Assembly: GCA_005524015.1 (NCBI GenBank) | Contig: SULG01000008.1 | Coordinates: forward strand, 1 to 64,000 | DNA: 64,000 nucleotides | From: Candidatus Jettenia ecosi | GTDB taxonomy: Bacteria; Planctomycetota; Brocadiia; Brocadiales; Brocadiaceae | Direction: 5' to 3' | Part shown: positions 1 to 8,611 of the stretch, piece after piece | Numbering within the stretch: the stretch's first letter is position 1 | How the letters are laid out: each line of letters starts with the position of its first letter | Program-made: the position numbers and the translations under genes | Notes under the pieces: generated by a model | What the model was told of the DNA's origin: nothing | The model's input: only the letters and a program-made list of their open reading frames with translations | Database searches by the model: none

Positions 1-485
1 AGGGGTTTTTTCCCCGAAACAATCTCTTCTGAAACTTGTAAAGGATTGCTTCGGACAAGACCCTCGCAATGACCGATGGGGTAGTCTTTCCTCAGTTGAA
101 GATATGTTCGGTTTCATCATTGAAGTACTATAGCCTTGAGGATAATGTTTGGTATTAAACAATTATATTCACTGTTGTGAATAATTCTTCTGGCATCAAA
201 ACTTGATTTTCACAGAATTTCGCATTATACTGCTATAGTGAAAGCAAAAAAAGAGTAGGCTTGCACGAGTGTTTGCGCAAAGCAATCCCGGAATTCCTCC
301 TTTTTTAAACTAACGATTTTTTCATAAAGCAGAGAAGCATCCTTAAGACATTTTATCTATAACATGCACGATAGTATCCTGGCGCCCATCGGGATATGGG
401 CATTGTGATACAGACCGTCACTATTCTGTTCCAGGTTTCTTTAACTTCAAATAATCTTCATTCGTAAAATACAAAGGAGGTTCCT
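1..485. other. Gene-free leader region with repeat relics
   Basis: No convincing gene is seen here. Positions 43-73 carry a 'ggattgcttcgg ... cctcgcaatgac' type sequence, a common intergenic repeat style. Positions 105-133 match one arm of the inverted-repeat element at 12870-13037. A 6-bp hairpin (gcccat/atgggc) lies near 386-403. The last bases (474-480) hold the strong ribosome binding site of the next gene. Confidence 0.5.
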
Positions 486-1115
486 ATGCATACAAAACAT
501 TTCATTCTTGTAGTAGCAATTATTTCTGTACTTTGGGTTGATAGCGCCATTGCCGATAAGAAGTGGAGTATGCAAGGTGTCTTTGTTGAAGGATGTAGTT
601 GCAAACCTCCATGTCCCTGTGAGCTGATTGGCTTAAATGAGGGGTGTAACGCTGTTGGTGTGGTATCTTTGAGTGAAGGGAATTATATGGGCGCTGACCT
701 GGCGGGAGCGAAAATCGCCTATGCAGTTGCCCCGGGTGAATGGGTTCGTATCTATGTAGATGGAAAGAACGACGAGCAGAGAGAAGCAGCCATTGAGTTA
801 GCGAAAGGTATGTTTAGCACTTTTGGAAAGATTGAATCAACAAGTTCAGCGAATATTGACATATCAGGTATGGATGGCAGTTATACTGTAAGGGTAAATA
901 ATGGAAAGCTGATGCAACTTACCACTGAGCCTGTGCTTGGCGGAGATAATAAAACTCCAATTACCCACACAAATATCAAAAATAGATTCATTTTAGTATT
1001 CATGCAAGGCAGAACCATTTTTGGCAGTTTTCATGATGGAGAAAGGAAATTCGAATTGAAGGGCGGCAATTCGTATTTTAACAATCGTATAGAAAGTGAA
1101 GGTACATTTAAATAA
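486..1115 (+). CDS. DUF1326 domain secreted protein
   Basis: This is a 209-residue protein of the DUF1326 family, whose function is unknown. Residues 1-23 form a signal peptide (hydrophobic core, cut after AIA), so the mature protein is exported. The mature N-terminus carries a Cys cluster with Cys37, Cys39, Cys43 and Cys45 (CSCKPPCPC), typical of the family and suggestive of metal or redox chemistry, which is inference. The start is fixed by an AAAGGAGG ribosome binding site a few bases upstream of the ATG. It is followed in the same direction by a TPP-dependent decarboxylase, with a repeat between them. Confidence 0.8.
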   Translation: MHTKHFILVVAIISVLWVDSAIADKKWSMQGVFVEGCSCKPPCPCELIGLNEGCNAVGVVSLSEGNYMGADLAGAKIAYAVAPGEWVRIYVDGKNDEQREAAIELAKGMFSTFGKIESTSSANIDISGMDGSYTVRVNNGKLMQLTTEPVLGGDNKTPITHTNIKNRFILVFMQGRTIFGSFHDGERKFELKGGNSYFNNRIESEGTFK

Positions 1116-1170
1116 TCATACATTTCTGTTTTTACCAGAGATTATCCCAAAACCTTACTTTAGTATCTGG

Positions 1171-1276
1171 AATTATTTGAGACATGGTATGTATAAAGAG
1201 AAAATTTTTCATACCCTGCAAGCCGGTTCCTGGGGTGGCGCTGACAAACTTTGTTTGTCAGTGTTTTGTAATCCAT
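1171..1276. repeat. Interspersed repeat, copy A
   Basis: This roughly 100-bp sequence recurs at 19724-19823 and, in degenerate form, at 20198-20241. The shared core includes GGGGTGGCGCTGACAAAC, then TTTGTTTGTCAGTGTTTTG, ending in TAATCCAT. It contains a perfect 9-bp stem, CTGACAAAC / GTTTGTCAG, with a 3-base loop. Here it lies between the DUF1326 gene and the true start of the decarboxylase gene, so the open frame running through it is not coding. Confidence 0.8.
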
Positions 1277-1332
1277 TATTACAGAAGAGTAAACAGAGGA
1301 AAATTTTACTACACCGGTCAGAGGATAAAGCA

Positions 1333-2967
1333 ATGGAAATGAAAAACACTCTTGGCAACTACCTCATTGAGCAACTCTATAATTGCGGAGCCCGTCATGT
1401 CTTCGGTGTTGCAGGCGATTATGTGCTTCGCTTTTTCGATGACCTTGTTCGTAGCAAACTTAACGTAATTTGCACCTGTGATGAGCAGGGGGCAGGATAT
1501 GCGGCAGATGCTTATGCCCGCTTGAATGGACTAGGGGTTGTGTGTATTACCTACTGCGTTGGCGGGTTAAAGGTAGTTAATCCGGTAGCTCAGGCGTATG
1601 CTGAAAAATCCCCTGTCGTTGTTATAAGCGGAGCGCCCGGCATCAAAGAACGCAGAAAAAATCCGATGCTTCATCATAAAGTGCGCGACTTCGATACACA
1701 AAAGAAGATATTTGATGAAGTCACGGTTGCTTCTACCGTATTAAGTGATCCAACAACCGCTCCCCGCGAGATTAATCGTGTTCTGAGCGCAGCTCAACGC
1801 TATAAACGGCCAGTCTATATCGAACTGCCCCGGGATATGACCTCTGAGCAAGTTACCCATCAGTATGAATTCCGCGAGATGCAAGAAAGAAGTGACCCTG
1901 TTGCTCTTCAGGAAGCAGTTACAGAAGCTATAACCATGATACATGCAGCGAAAAAACCGGTTATCATCGCTGGTGTTGAATTGCAGAGGTTCGGGTTACA
2001 AAGTGAACTCGTAAAATTCATAGAAAAAACAAATATACCCGTTACATCGCTGCTTCTCAGTAAATCGGTGATCAGCGAGCGGCATCCTCTGTATCTGGGA
2101 TTATATGAAGGCGCTATTGGGCATGATTTTGTCCGCGAATACGTTGAATCCTCAGATTGTCTGGTATTGCTGGGAGCTCTTTTGACAGATATTAATCTTG
2201 GCGCCTTTACGGCACATCTTGATCAGGGGAGAATGATTTATGTCACGAGTGAAAAAACCGCTATTCGTTACCACAATTATGAGAATATCTATCTGCAAGA
2301 TTTCATGTATGAGTTGATGAGAGCCGATATCAAACGTCAGGAACTGAAAGGCATTCAGCGCCAGGAGGTTCAGCCGTTTTCACCGGTAAAAGGGCAAAAG
2401 GTTACCGTTCAGCGATTATTCCAGTGCTTGAACGCATTCCTGACCGATGATACGGTTGTTATAGCAGACGTTGGCGATGCCTTAGTTGGCGGTTCTGATC
2501 TTGTTGTTCACCGCCGTACCGAATTCATATCTCCGGCATACTATCTTTCGCTTGGTTTTGCAGTGCCTGCAAGTATAGGAGCCCAATTAGCCAGTCCATC
2601 TCTGCGGCCATTGGTATTGGTCGGTGATGGTGCATTTCAAATGACGGGTATGGAGCTTTCAACCACAGTGAGGTACCATCTTAATCCAATTGTTGTTGTC
2701 TTTAATAATTATGGATACGGGATAGAACGTCCTATGATGGACGGCCCGTTTAATGATTTGCAATTGTGGCAATATAGTCGTATCCCTGAAATAATTGGTG
2801 GTGGTAGAGGCTTCGTTGTTAAGACTGAAGAACAACTGAGTGAGGCGCTCGAAGCTGCCGAAAAATATAAGGATGGTTTCAGTATCCTGGATGTCCATCT
2901 GGATAAGTATGATATGTCGTCTGCTTTACAGCGACTAACAAGCCTGTCTGCGAAGAGAGCACGATAG
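1333..2967 (+). CDS. Thiamine-pyrophosphate 2-oxo-acid decarboxylase (pyruvate/indolepyruvate decarboxylase family)
   Basis: This is a three-domain TPP enzyme of about 544 residues that decarboxylates a 2-oxo acid to an aldehyde; the substrate cannot be told from sequence. Visible hallmarks are the activating Glu in CDEQGAGYAADAYARL, the His-His pair in MLHHKVRDFD, the TPP/Mg motif starting GDGAF with its NN pair in FNNYGYG, and the decarboxylase Glu in GYGIERP. The open frame extends upstream to 1096, but that part runs through a repeat and lacks homology-like sequence. I chose the ATG at 1333, which has AGAGG upstream and gives the normal family N-terminus (LGNYLIEQL). Confidence 0.88.
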   Translation: MEMKNTLGNYLIEQLYNCGARHVFGVAGDYVLRFFDDLVRSKLNVICTCDEQGAGYAADAYARLNGLGVVCITYCVGGLKVVNPVAQAYAEKSPVVVISGAPGIKERRKNPMLHHKVRDFDTQKKIFDEVTVASTVLSDPTTAPREINRVLSAAQRYKRPVYIELPRDMTSEQVTHQYEFREMQERSDPVALQEAVTEAITMIHAAKKPVIIAGVELQRFGLQSELVKFIEKTNIPVTSLLLSKSVISERHPLYLGLYEGAIGHDFVREYVESSDCLVLLGALLTDINLGAFTAHLDQGRMIYVTSEKTAIRYHNYENIYLQDFMYELMRADIKRQELKGIQRQEVQPFSPVKGQKVTVQRLFQCLNAFLTDDTVVIADVGDALVGGSDLVVHRRTEFISPAYYLSLGFAVPASIGAQLASPSLRPLVLVGDGAFQMTGMELSTTVRYHLNPIVVVFNNYGYGIERPMMDGPFNDLQLWQYSRIPEIIGGGRGFVVKTEEQLSEALEAAEKYKDGFSILDVHLDKYDMSSALQRLTSLSAKRAR

Positions 2968-3056
2968 ACCCTGCGTACTTACGTGAAGGTAAAACCGGAG
3001 AATTGAGTTTAAGGGATTGATTGAAAAAGTTGTTAGTAAGAAAAAGAAATTGTTTC

Positions 3057-5804
3057 TCAACTTTGATATTCATACTTCATGACAAGAGTTCCAAAACCCA
3101 TATTCATCATTACAGCATTATGAGGTATCAAAATGTATTTCCAGGGTTTTCCTTCATATTTGGTAGTGTATTCAGTTGCATACTTACAATATTGAAAGGC
3201 AGCTTGCGCTTTTTCTTTAATGTCCGTTAATTCGATGTCTCCTTCTTTTTTTGTTTCTACCATATAGATTGTATCAACAGCTTCTGCAACAAAATCGGGG
3301 ATATATTGTTTTGAATTGTGCTTCCAATATATCATGAATTGATTCGGAGCCGGCCTCATCCATTTAAGGACAGACTTATCTTGCTCTAAGATGGTAGCAA
3401 AGTCCTTCTCGGTTTTAGAATCAAACTTATACAGACCATGACAAGCCTTTCTAAAACCACTAAATACTTTATGAGGGATGGCGCTTGTTGGAGTAATTGT
3501 TTCTGTAAAATGATGAATGCTATCTTTTGTGTACTTTGAAAAGTTATGTTCTTCAATCCTTGTAAATGGCTTTATAACAGGTTTTTCATAGCCTGGCGCT
3601 TCATAATAAAAGTGTTGCATTAACTGTGAATGAATGTACTTTCCAATTTCATTTTTATGATATTGTATAACGTTCATATACGCATTATCACCAAGATACG
3701 TTTTGAATTTTTCAGCAGCTTGTTGTGCTAATTTCAATAACAAATCCGATTGTGTATCATAATCTATTTCTGGATAATTCATCAGCTCATTAACTATAAG
3801 ATTCTCAGGTTTATCAATAATAATTCTCCCTTTATCGATACCATGTAAAATATCAAGGCCGTTCTCCTGTTCGCGAAGTTTCTTTATTAATATTTCCTCT
3901 GATACTGGCTGATAGTTAAGGCTCTTTATATCCAGGTCAAAATCCCTGAAGCCAGACTTTATTTCATTACTTGGTTGAATGGTAATCCGTGGAATTTCTA
4001 TAATATTTCTGACAAATTCATGTACTACTGTTTCATATGCAGCTTCAACTTCCTTTATCATCTCTGCGGCAAATAAGTTTTTTTGAGGAGAACTATACAT
4101 CTTCTGTTTTATCTTCTCTAATGCGATTTGTTTAATTTCAGACTTCGTTAATTCATGAACATTTTTAACTACATTACTCATTTCTGGAAGGGTTGAAAGG
4201 ATTGTCTTTTGAAGCTCCAGGTTAATCAGTGCTTTTTGTTTGCTTTCCGGTTCGGTAAGATTATGTATCCTTTTTTGTTCCTCTTCAAACTTCTGTTCAA
4301 TGCTTGAAACAGAGGTAATAACTTCTTTTTGCTCATTCAATTCTTGCGCATCAATTACAATAATATTTTGTTGCTTAATGATAGAATTGGGTCTATTTGC
4401 TTCATCTATTATTTCCTGAAATTTATCATGAGCTACGATCGTCAATTTATCTACCTTGTCGTTTCCCGTCCTTTTCCCGTAAGGCAATCGTAGTCCTCTA
4501 CCAATAGTTTGTTCTCGTAAGGTCAATGATGTCGCTGTCCGCAGGGGGATGATTGTGTAAAGATTCGTTACATCCCAGCCTTCTTTTAACATATTAACGT
4601 GGACTACAATTTCTATTTTGTTTTCAGGGTTTTCCAGAGAAATTAACTTCTCGATATTCTCATCTTTTTCTTCCCCGGACTGATTCGAATGAATCTCCAT
4701 TACCTTATCTGCATAATCGCCATGAAAGAATGAGTTTGAGGTTATTAACTTTTTCAGGTCACTTGCATGTTCTGTATGCTGAGCAACAACTAATACGAAT
4801 GGCTTGACCCGTTTTTCCTTATTATTCCTTGCGTAAATATCCAACGCTACTTTCGTGTCTTCATGGATTCGTATGCCATCTTCCAGTTTTATCCTATCCA
4901 ATTCTTCATTGGAGTACTGTGCAGGATTGAAATCCTTTCTGGTAGCCACTGCGGGTTCCTTTACAAATCCATCCTGAATAGCTTTGGCTAATGAGTATTC
5001 ATAAACGACATTTTTAAATTTGATAGTGCTCCCGCTTCGTTCTACCTGTGGAGTAGCTGTAACCTCTAGTCCTAAAACCGGGTTTAATTCATTAATAACC
5101 TGCATTCCTCTGTCTGCACGGTAGTGATGCGATTCATCCATCAACAAAACCAGATCATCAAGATTGGCAAGATAGTTGAAATAAGAATCTCCCAGGTATT
5201 CTGAAAGTCTTTTGATACGTGGAAGTTTATCCCCCTTTGTCTCAGCATTTATCTTGGAAATATTAAATACGTTAATGTGTACATCTGATTCAAGAAAGGA
5301 AGTTTGCGGGAGGGTGTTGTAATTATCTCCTGTAATAATACGTGGTTGTTTGTGAACAAACTCACCGATACCCTGAAATACATATTTTGGGCTGATGGGA
5401 TTGGAGAAATCTTCGATCAATTTGTTATGAATGGTGATATTGGGAGCCAAAACAAAAAAGTTTCTAATGCCTTTTGACAAATACAGGTAGGCTACAAATG
5501 CCCCCATAAGCCGGGTCTTGCCAACCCCGGTAGCTAATGAAAAACAGATTGATGGGAAGTTTCTCTCAAAGTCAGTACAAGTAGGATAACTGGTTTTGAC
5601 TTTTTCAAGTTCTTGTTGAAGGAAAGAACCCACCGATGAATCCCCTCCCGGGAGGGGACTTTTATACTCCCCTCTTGAGATGGGGTTGGGGGTGTGTTTT
5701 TTAAGGATCAATTTATCAGTCAACTCCGCCAATATATTCAGGCTGTCTGCCTGAGGCGGGCGAAGGCTTAGGCGGTTTTTAATTGCCATGGCTATGCGGT
5801 TCAT
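3057..5804 (-). CDS. Type III restriction enzyme, Res subunit
   Basis: This 915-residue superfamily 2 helicase-nuclease is the cleaving subunit of a type III restriction system. It has Walker A ATGVGKT (91-97), a DESH box (223-226), later helicase motifs around TLREQTIGRGLRLPYG, and a C-terminal PD-(D/E)xK nuclease centre (Asp837, Glu850, Lys852). Residues 37-59 (THTPNP-like to SVG) are not family sequence. They translate the palindromic repeat found throughout this island and sit just before the helicase core. The start overlaps the stop of the YhcG-like gene by 4 bases, so the genes are translationally coupled. All catalytic motifs look intact. Confidence 0.9.
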   Translation of the reverse strand: MNRIAMAIKNRLSLRPPQADSLNILAELTDKLILKKHTPNPISRGEYKSPLPGGDSSVGSFLQQELEKVKTSYPTCTDFERNFPSICFSLATGVGKTRLMGAFVAYLYLSKGIRNFFVLAPNITIHNKLIEDFSNPISPKYVFQGIGEFVHKQPRIITGDNYNTLPQTSFLESDVHINVFNISKINAETKGDKLPRIKRLSEYLGDSYFNYLANLDDLVLLMDESHHYRADRGMQVINELNPVLGLEVTATPQVERSGSTIKFKNVVYEYSLAKAIQDGFVKEPAVATRKDFNPAQYSNEELDRIKLEDGIRIHEDTKVALDIYARNNKEKRVKPFVLVVAQHTEHASDLKKLITSNSFFHGDYADKVMEIHSNQSGEEKDENIEKLISLENPENKIEIVVHVNMLKEGWDVTNLYTIIPLRTATSLTLREQTIGRGLRLPYGKRTGNDKVDKLTIVAHDKFQEIIDEANRPNSIIKQQNIIVIDAQELNEQKEVITSVSSIEQKFEEEQKRIHNLTEPESKQKALINLELQKTILSTLPEMSNVVKNVHELTKSEIKQIALEKIKQKMYSSPQKNLFAAEMIKEVEAAYETVVHEFVRNIIEIPRITIQPSNEIKSGFRDFDLDIKSLNYQPVSEEILIKKLREQENGLDILHGIDKGRIIIDKPENLIVNELMNYPEIDYDTQSDLLLKLAQQAAEKFKTYLGDNAYMNVIQYHKNEIGKYIHSQLMQHFYYEAPGYEKPVIKPFTRIEEHNFSKYTKDSIHHFTETITPTSAIPHKVFSGFRKACHGLYKFDSKTEKDFATILEQDKSVLKWMRPAPNQFMIYWKHNSKQYIPDFVAEAVDTIYMVETKKEGDIELTDIKEKAQAAFQYCKYATEYTTKYEGKPWKYILIPHNAVMMNMGFGTLVMKYEYQS
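5641..5697. repeat. In-frame palindromic repeat, copy a (inside res)
   Basis: Two opposed arms (cccctcccgggagggg and cccctcttgagatgggg) followed by gggggtgtgt. It adds about 23 codons to the N-terminal part of the Res subunit without breaking the frame. It belongs to the same family as the copies at 6297, 6775, 7315 and 8431. Confidence 0.85.
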
Positions 5805-6205
5805 TTTTTGTCCTTGATCAGTTTTATTTCCAATTTAATCAACTCTTTTTCACGCTTTTCTATTTTTAACAACAACCTGTAATGTGTCCATGTCAATTCT
5901 CCACGCAGTGCGTGGAGATTCTGGAAGGTAAGATAAAACTGTTTCATGTACCAGAGATTGGTTTTGTTAAATCCCTGACCGTATTCAACCGTCAGTCTTT
6001 TAGCAAGCTCTTCGATAAGAGATGCGCCATATTGAGCCCGCTGTTTACCTTGCTGTTCGCCCTCTATAATAATTTTACCAGCATGCCAGTAAGCCCGTAC
6101 CATCGCAGTATTAACAGCTTTGAAAGATTTAGACCGCGCTTTTTCGAGGATGATCTTTATGCTTTTATACGTCTGTTCAATTGTAGGCACAGGACTATTC
6201 TTCAT
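5801..6205 (-). CDS. YhcG-type (DUF1016) N-terminal domain protein, stand-alone
   Basis: This 134-residue protein matches the N-terminal half of YhcG/DUF1016 proteins: helical segments with YWHAGKIIIEGEQQG, the YGASLIEELA block and LTWTHYRLLL. Full-length relatives continue into a PD-(D/E)xK nuclease domain for roughly 340 residues. Here the frame ends in a short lysine- and glutamate-rich tail, so the nuclease half is missing. It may be a decayed remnant or a domain kept as a partner protein. It lies within the Mod-to-Res operon and overlaps res by 4 bases, which argues that its translation is still useful for coupling. Confidence 0.75.
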   Translation of the reverse strand: MKNSPVPTIEQTYKSIKIILEKARSKSFKAVNTAMVRAYWHAGKIIIEGEQQGKQRAQYGASLIEELAKRLTVEYGQGFNKTNLWYMKQFYLTFQNLHALRGELTWTHYRLLLKIEKREKELIKLEIKLIKDKK

Positions 6206-6261
6206 TTGCCTCTTTTTCTTGAAAAAGGCTTTTTTGCCCTCTCATTTTCTTTATGCGTCCA

Positions 6262-6699
6262 TTACTTCCCCTTAGCAATGGAAGAATGCCTCTTAAAATT
6301 CCCCTCTTGGGAGGGGTTAGGGGTGGGTAATGTTGCATGTTTTTTAATCCAATTTTCAATAACCCACAAAACACCTTGAATATTCTTCTTTATGTTTGAA
6401 TCATAAAATCTTAGAAACCTTACTCCAAGAGATTCCAATTTTGATTGTCTTATTCTATCTTCTTCACTCGTATTTTCATGACTGACACCATCAATCTCAA
6501 TTGCTAACATCAATTCATTACAGAAGAAATCTACAATATAATTATCAATAGGTTTTTGGCGATCAAAATCATATCCCAGCAATTGCTTCCCTTTTAAATA
6601 TCTCCACAAAAGTACCTCTGATAAAGTACCGCTTTTTCTCAAACGTCGTGCAACTTCTTTTAACTTTGGATTATATGGTAAAATAACTTTTCGTTTCAT
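6262..6699 (-). CDS. DUF559 (Vsr-like) endonuclease
   Basis: This is a 145-residue DUF559 protein, a compact fold related to very-short-patch-repair nucleases. Visible motifs are LRKSGTLSEVLLWRYLKGKQLLGYDFDRQKP, then YIVDFFCNELMLAIEIDG with the catalytic-type Asp and Glu, and GVRFLRFYD. The C-terminus (residues about 122-145) is encoded by half of the palindromic repeat and replaces the normal end. Its ATG overlaps the stop of the methylase gene by 4 bases. Such small nucleases are often carried beside restriction genes; the exact role here is not evident. Confidence 0.82.
   Translation of the reverse strand: MKRKVILPYNPKLKEVARRLRKSGTLSEVLLWRYLKGKQLLGYDFDRQKPIDNYIVDFFCNELMLAIEIDGVSHENTSEEDRIRQSKLESLGVRFLRFYDSNIKKNIQGVLWVIENWIKKHATLPTPNPSQEGNFKRHSSIAKGK
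6297..6329. repeat. In-frame palindromic repeat, copy b (end of DUF559 gene)
   Basis: Single-arm copy: cccctcttgggagggg followed by ttaggggtgggt. It encodes the PTPNPSQEGN segment near the C-terminus of the DUF559 protein. Confidence 0.85.
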
Positions 6700-8609
6700 T
6701 CGAATAGTTTTCTCTGTTTATTATAGCTTTTGGAGTTATTATCTTTTTCAGACTTTTTCCTTTTGTCTGATTTACCCACCCCTAAATCCCCTCCCAAGAG
6801 GGGACTTTTATGTTTTCCATCCGAGAGGGGACTTTCTGCATTCCCCGCCTGGGATGAGTTCTTCAAATTCCCCTCTTGGGAGGGGCTAGGGGTGGGTTCA
6901 GGTAAATTGACTATATTCAGACTATAATCCTCTTTCCCAAATTCACATCTGCCAAGCAACATCTTGGGAATTTTTCTTACGGTAATATTGGCGTAACGAT
7001 TTTCGCAAGCTTCTTGAAAAGATTTACAACAGATCAGAAGGCTTTCATCCGGTTTCATTTCTTCGTGAATCTTATCTAAAAACTGTACCGTAACAAACTG
7101 GGTAGTGGTAAATATGTAATCCTTTTCAGTTGAACGGCCATGTTTCCAGTAAATATGCTCGTCCGGGCAGTATCTAAAACCTTCATGCTTTGCCATAGCC
7201 GCGGCAAGCATATCGGCATTGTAACGTTCATCAATAATCCAGTTATCGTGCTTATCCTTTTTCAGTAAACTTGGGGCTAAGTAGTAATACTTGAAACCGC
7301 CGCCACCTTGCCAACCCACCCCTAAATCCCCTCCCAAGAGAGGACTTTTTTTATTCCCCTCTTGGGAGGGGTTAGGGGTGGGTTCATTCCCCTCTCGAGA
7401 GGGGCTAGGGGTGTGTACAATTCTTGATATTCCGCCCTGATCCGTACCGTCAACGACCTTTCTCAATCGAGGAAGACAGTGGGTATGACAATGCGCGCCC
7501 AGTTCTATCCCTATCCACCTGCGGTTCATCTTATGGGCAACAGCGGCAGTTGTTCCGGAACCAAGAAAAGAATCGAGAACCCAATCACCTTCGTTCGTGG
7601 CTAATGTGAGAATGCGCTGGATTAAGCGTTCAGGCTTAGGAGTAGTAAAAACATCTTCACTATTAAAGGCTTTGATTTCTTTCTTTGCTTCCTGATTATC
7701 GCCAACCTCAGTTCTAAACCAAAGGGTTTTAGATACAGTGCCTTCTTGAACTTCAGATAAGAATCTTTTTAACCTTGGCATATTATTTCCTGATTCTCCG
7801 AACCAAATTCGATTGTCTTCAACCAGTTCTCGAAATTTTTCTTTTGATACAGCCCAACATCTTGACTCGGTTGGGTTTACTACTCTTCCAGAAGGAAGGG
7901 TTATAGGATAATCAGTATTGGGGGTGTACGTCTTAACAGACAAATCTGATGATGTCCACAATCCTCTTGGATCATTATCGGGATTCTTGTATCGGGAATC
8001 CATTTCTGTCGTTCTTGGCAATAAATTAGGTCTCCAGATGTCTTTATTCTTGGCATAGACTAAAATATGATCGTGGCTGTCAGAAAGCCATTTCGCATCA
8101 TTTTGCGGTGAAAATTTCTTTTCCCAGATAACATTATTTACAAAATTCTTTCTTCCAAAAACCTCATCACACAATACTTTTAAATAATGGCATTCATCAT
8201 CGTCAATAGAAATCCAGAGCGTTCCGTCTGATCGTAAAAGTCGATGCAATATTTCTATTCTGGGTTTCATTAAACTCAACCAGATAGAATGCTCTACCCC
8301 ATCATCATAATGTTCAAAGGCATTACCTGTGTTATATGGTGGATCAATATAGATACATTTGATTTTCCCGGCAAAGTTCTGCTCAAGGGCTTTCAAGGCA
8401 AGGAGATTGTCACCACAGATAAGCATATTACCCACCCCTAAATCCCCTCCCAAGAGGGGACTTTCCTTATTCCCCTCTTGAGAGGGGTGAGGGGTGTGTC
8501 CGTAAGACTTTTCAGGGTCTTCAATCAATATGCGTGGCTCTAACCTCCGCTGGTACTCCTTGCCTATCCATATGAGTTCAAGTTTCAACTTAAGTTTTCT
8601 ATCGGTCAT
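6696..8609 (-). CDS. Type III DNA-methyltransferase (Mod), adenine-N6
   Basis: This 637-residue beta-class methylase adds a methyl group to adenine and supplies target recognition for the Res subunit. DPPYNTG (catalytic motif IV, 89-95) precedes FLGSGTT (AdoMet motif I, 348-354), as expected for the beta class. The target-recognition region lies between them. Three stretches (38-60, 399-432 and 571-612) are translations of the palindromic repeat and sit in apparent linkers before the GDNLL block, before the WQGGGGF block and at the C-terminal tail. The gene starts 2 bases after the PHP/AAA gene and overlaps the DUF559 gene. Motifs are intact, so activity is plausible despite the insertions. 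Confidence 0.9.
   Translation of the reverse strand: MTDRKLKLKLELIWIGKEYQRRLEPRILIEDPEKSYGHTPHPSQEGNKESPLLGGDLGVGNMLICGDNLLALKALEQNFAGKIKCIYIDPPYNTGNAFEHYDDGVEHSIWLSLMKPRIEILHRLLRSDGTLWISIDDDECHYLKVLCDEVFGRKNFVNNVIWEKKFSPQNDAKWLSDSHDHILVYAKNKDIWRPNLLPRTTEMDSRYKNPDNDPRGLWTSSDLSVKTYTPNTDYPITLPSGRVVNPTESRCWAVSKEKFRELVEDNRIWFGESGNNMPRLKRFLSEVQEGTVSKTLWFRTEVGDNQEAKKEIKAFNSEDVFTTPKPERLIQRILTLATNEGDWVLDSFLGSGTTAAVAHKMNRRWIGIELGAHCHTHCLPRLRKVVDGTDQGGISRIVHTPSPSREGNEPTPNPSQEGNKKSPLLGGDLGVGWQGGGGFKYYYLAPSLLKKDKHDNWIIDERYNADMLAAAMAKHEGFRYCPDEHIYWKHGRSTEKDYIFTTTQFVTVQFLDKIHEEMKPDESLLICCKSFQEACENRYANITVRKIPKMLLGRCEFGKEDYSLNIVNLPEPTPSPSQEGNLKNSSQAGNAESPLSDGKHKSPLLGGDLGVGKSDKRKKSEKDNNSKSYNKQRKLFE
6775..6898. 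repeat. In-frame palindromic repeat, copy c (C-terminus of mod)
   Basis: A compound copy with several arms: cccacccctaaatcccctcc, caagagggga, a decayed middle, and cccctcttgggagggg followed by ctaggggtgggt. It encodes the last repeat-derived segment of the methylase. Confidence 0.85.
7315..7416. repeat. In-frame palindromic repeat, copy d (middle of mod)
   Basis: Three arms in a row: cccacccctaaatcccctcc then caagagagga, cccctcttgggagggg, and cccctctcgagagggg followed by ctaggggtgtgt. It adds about 34 codons between ISRIV and WQGGGG of the methylase, in frame. Confidence 0.85.
8431..8499. repeat. In-frame palindromic repeat, copy e (N-terminus of mod)
   Basis: Two arms: cccacccctaaatcccctcc / caagagggga and cccctcttgagagggg followed by tgaggggtgtgt. 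It encodes residues 38-60 of the methylase, immediately before the NMLICGDNLL block. Confidence 0.85.
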
Positions 8610-8611
8610 AT

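Noticed and set aside
1096-1332. N-terminal extension of the decarboxylase
   Set aside because: The 79 codons run through an interspersed repeat and overlap the previous gene; the normal start lies at 1333.
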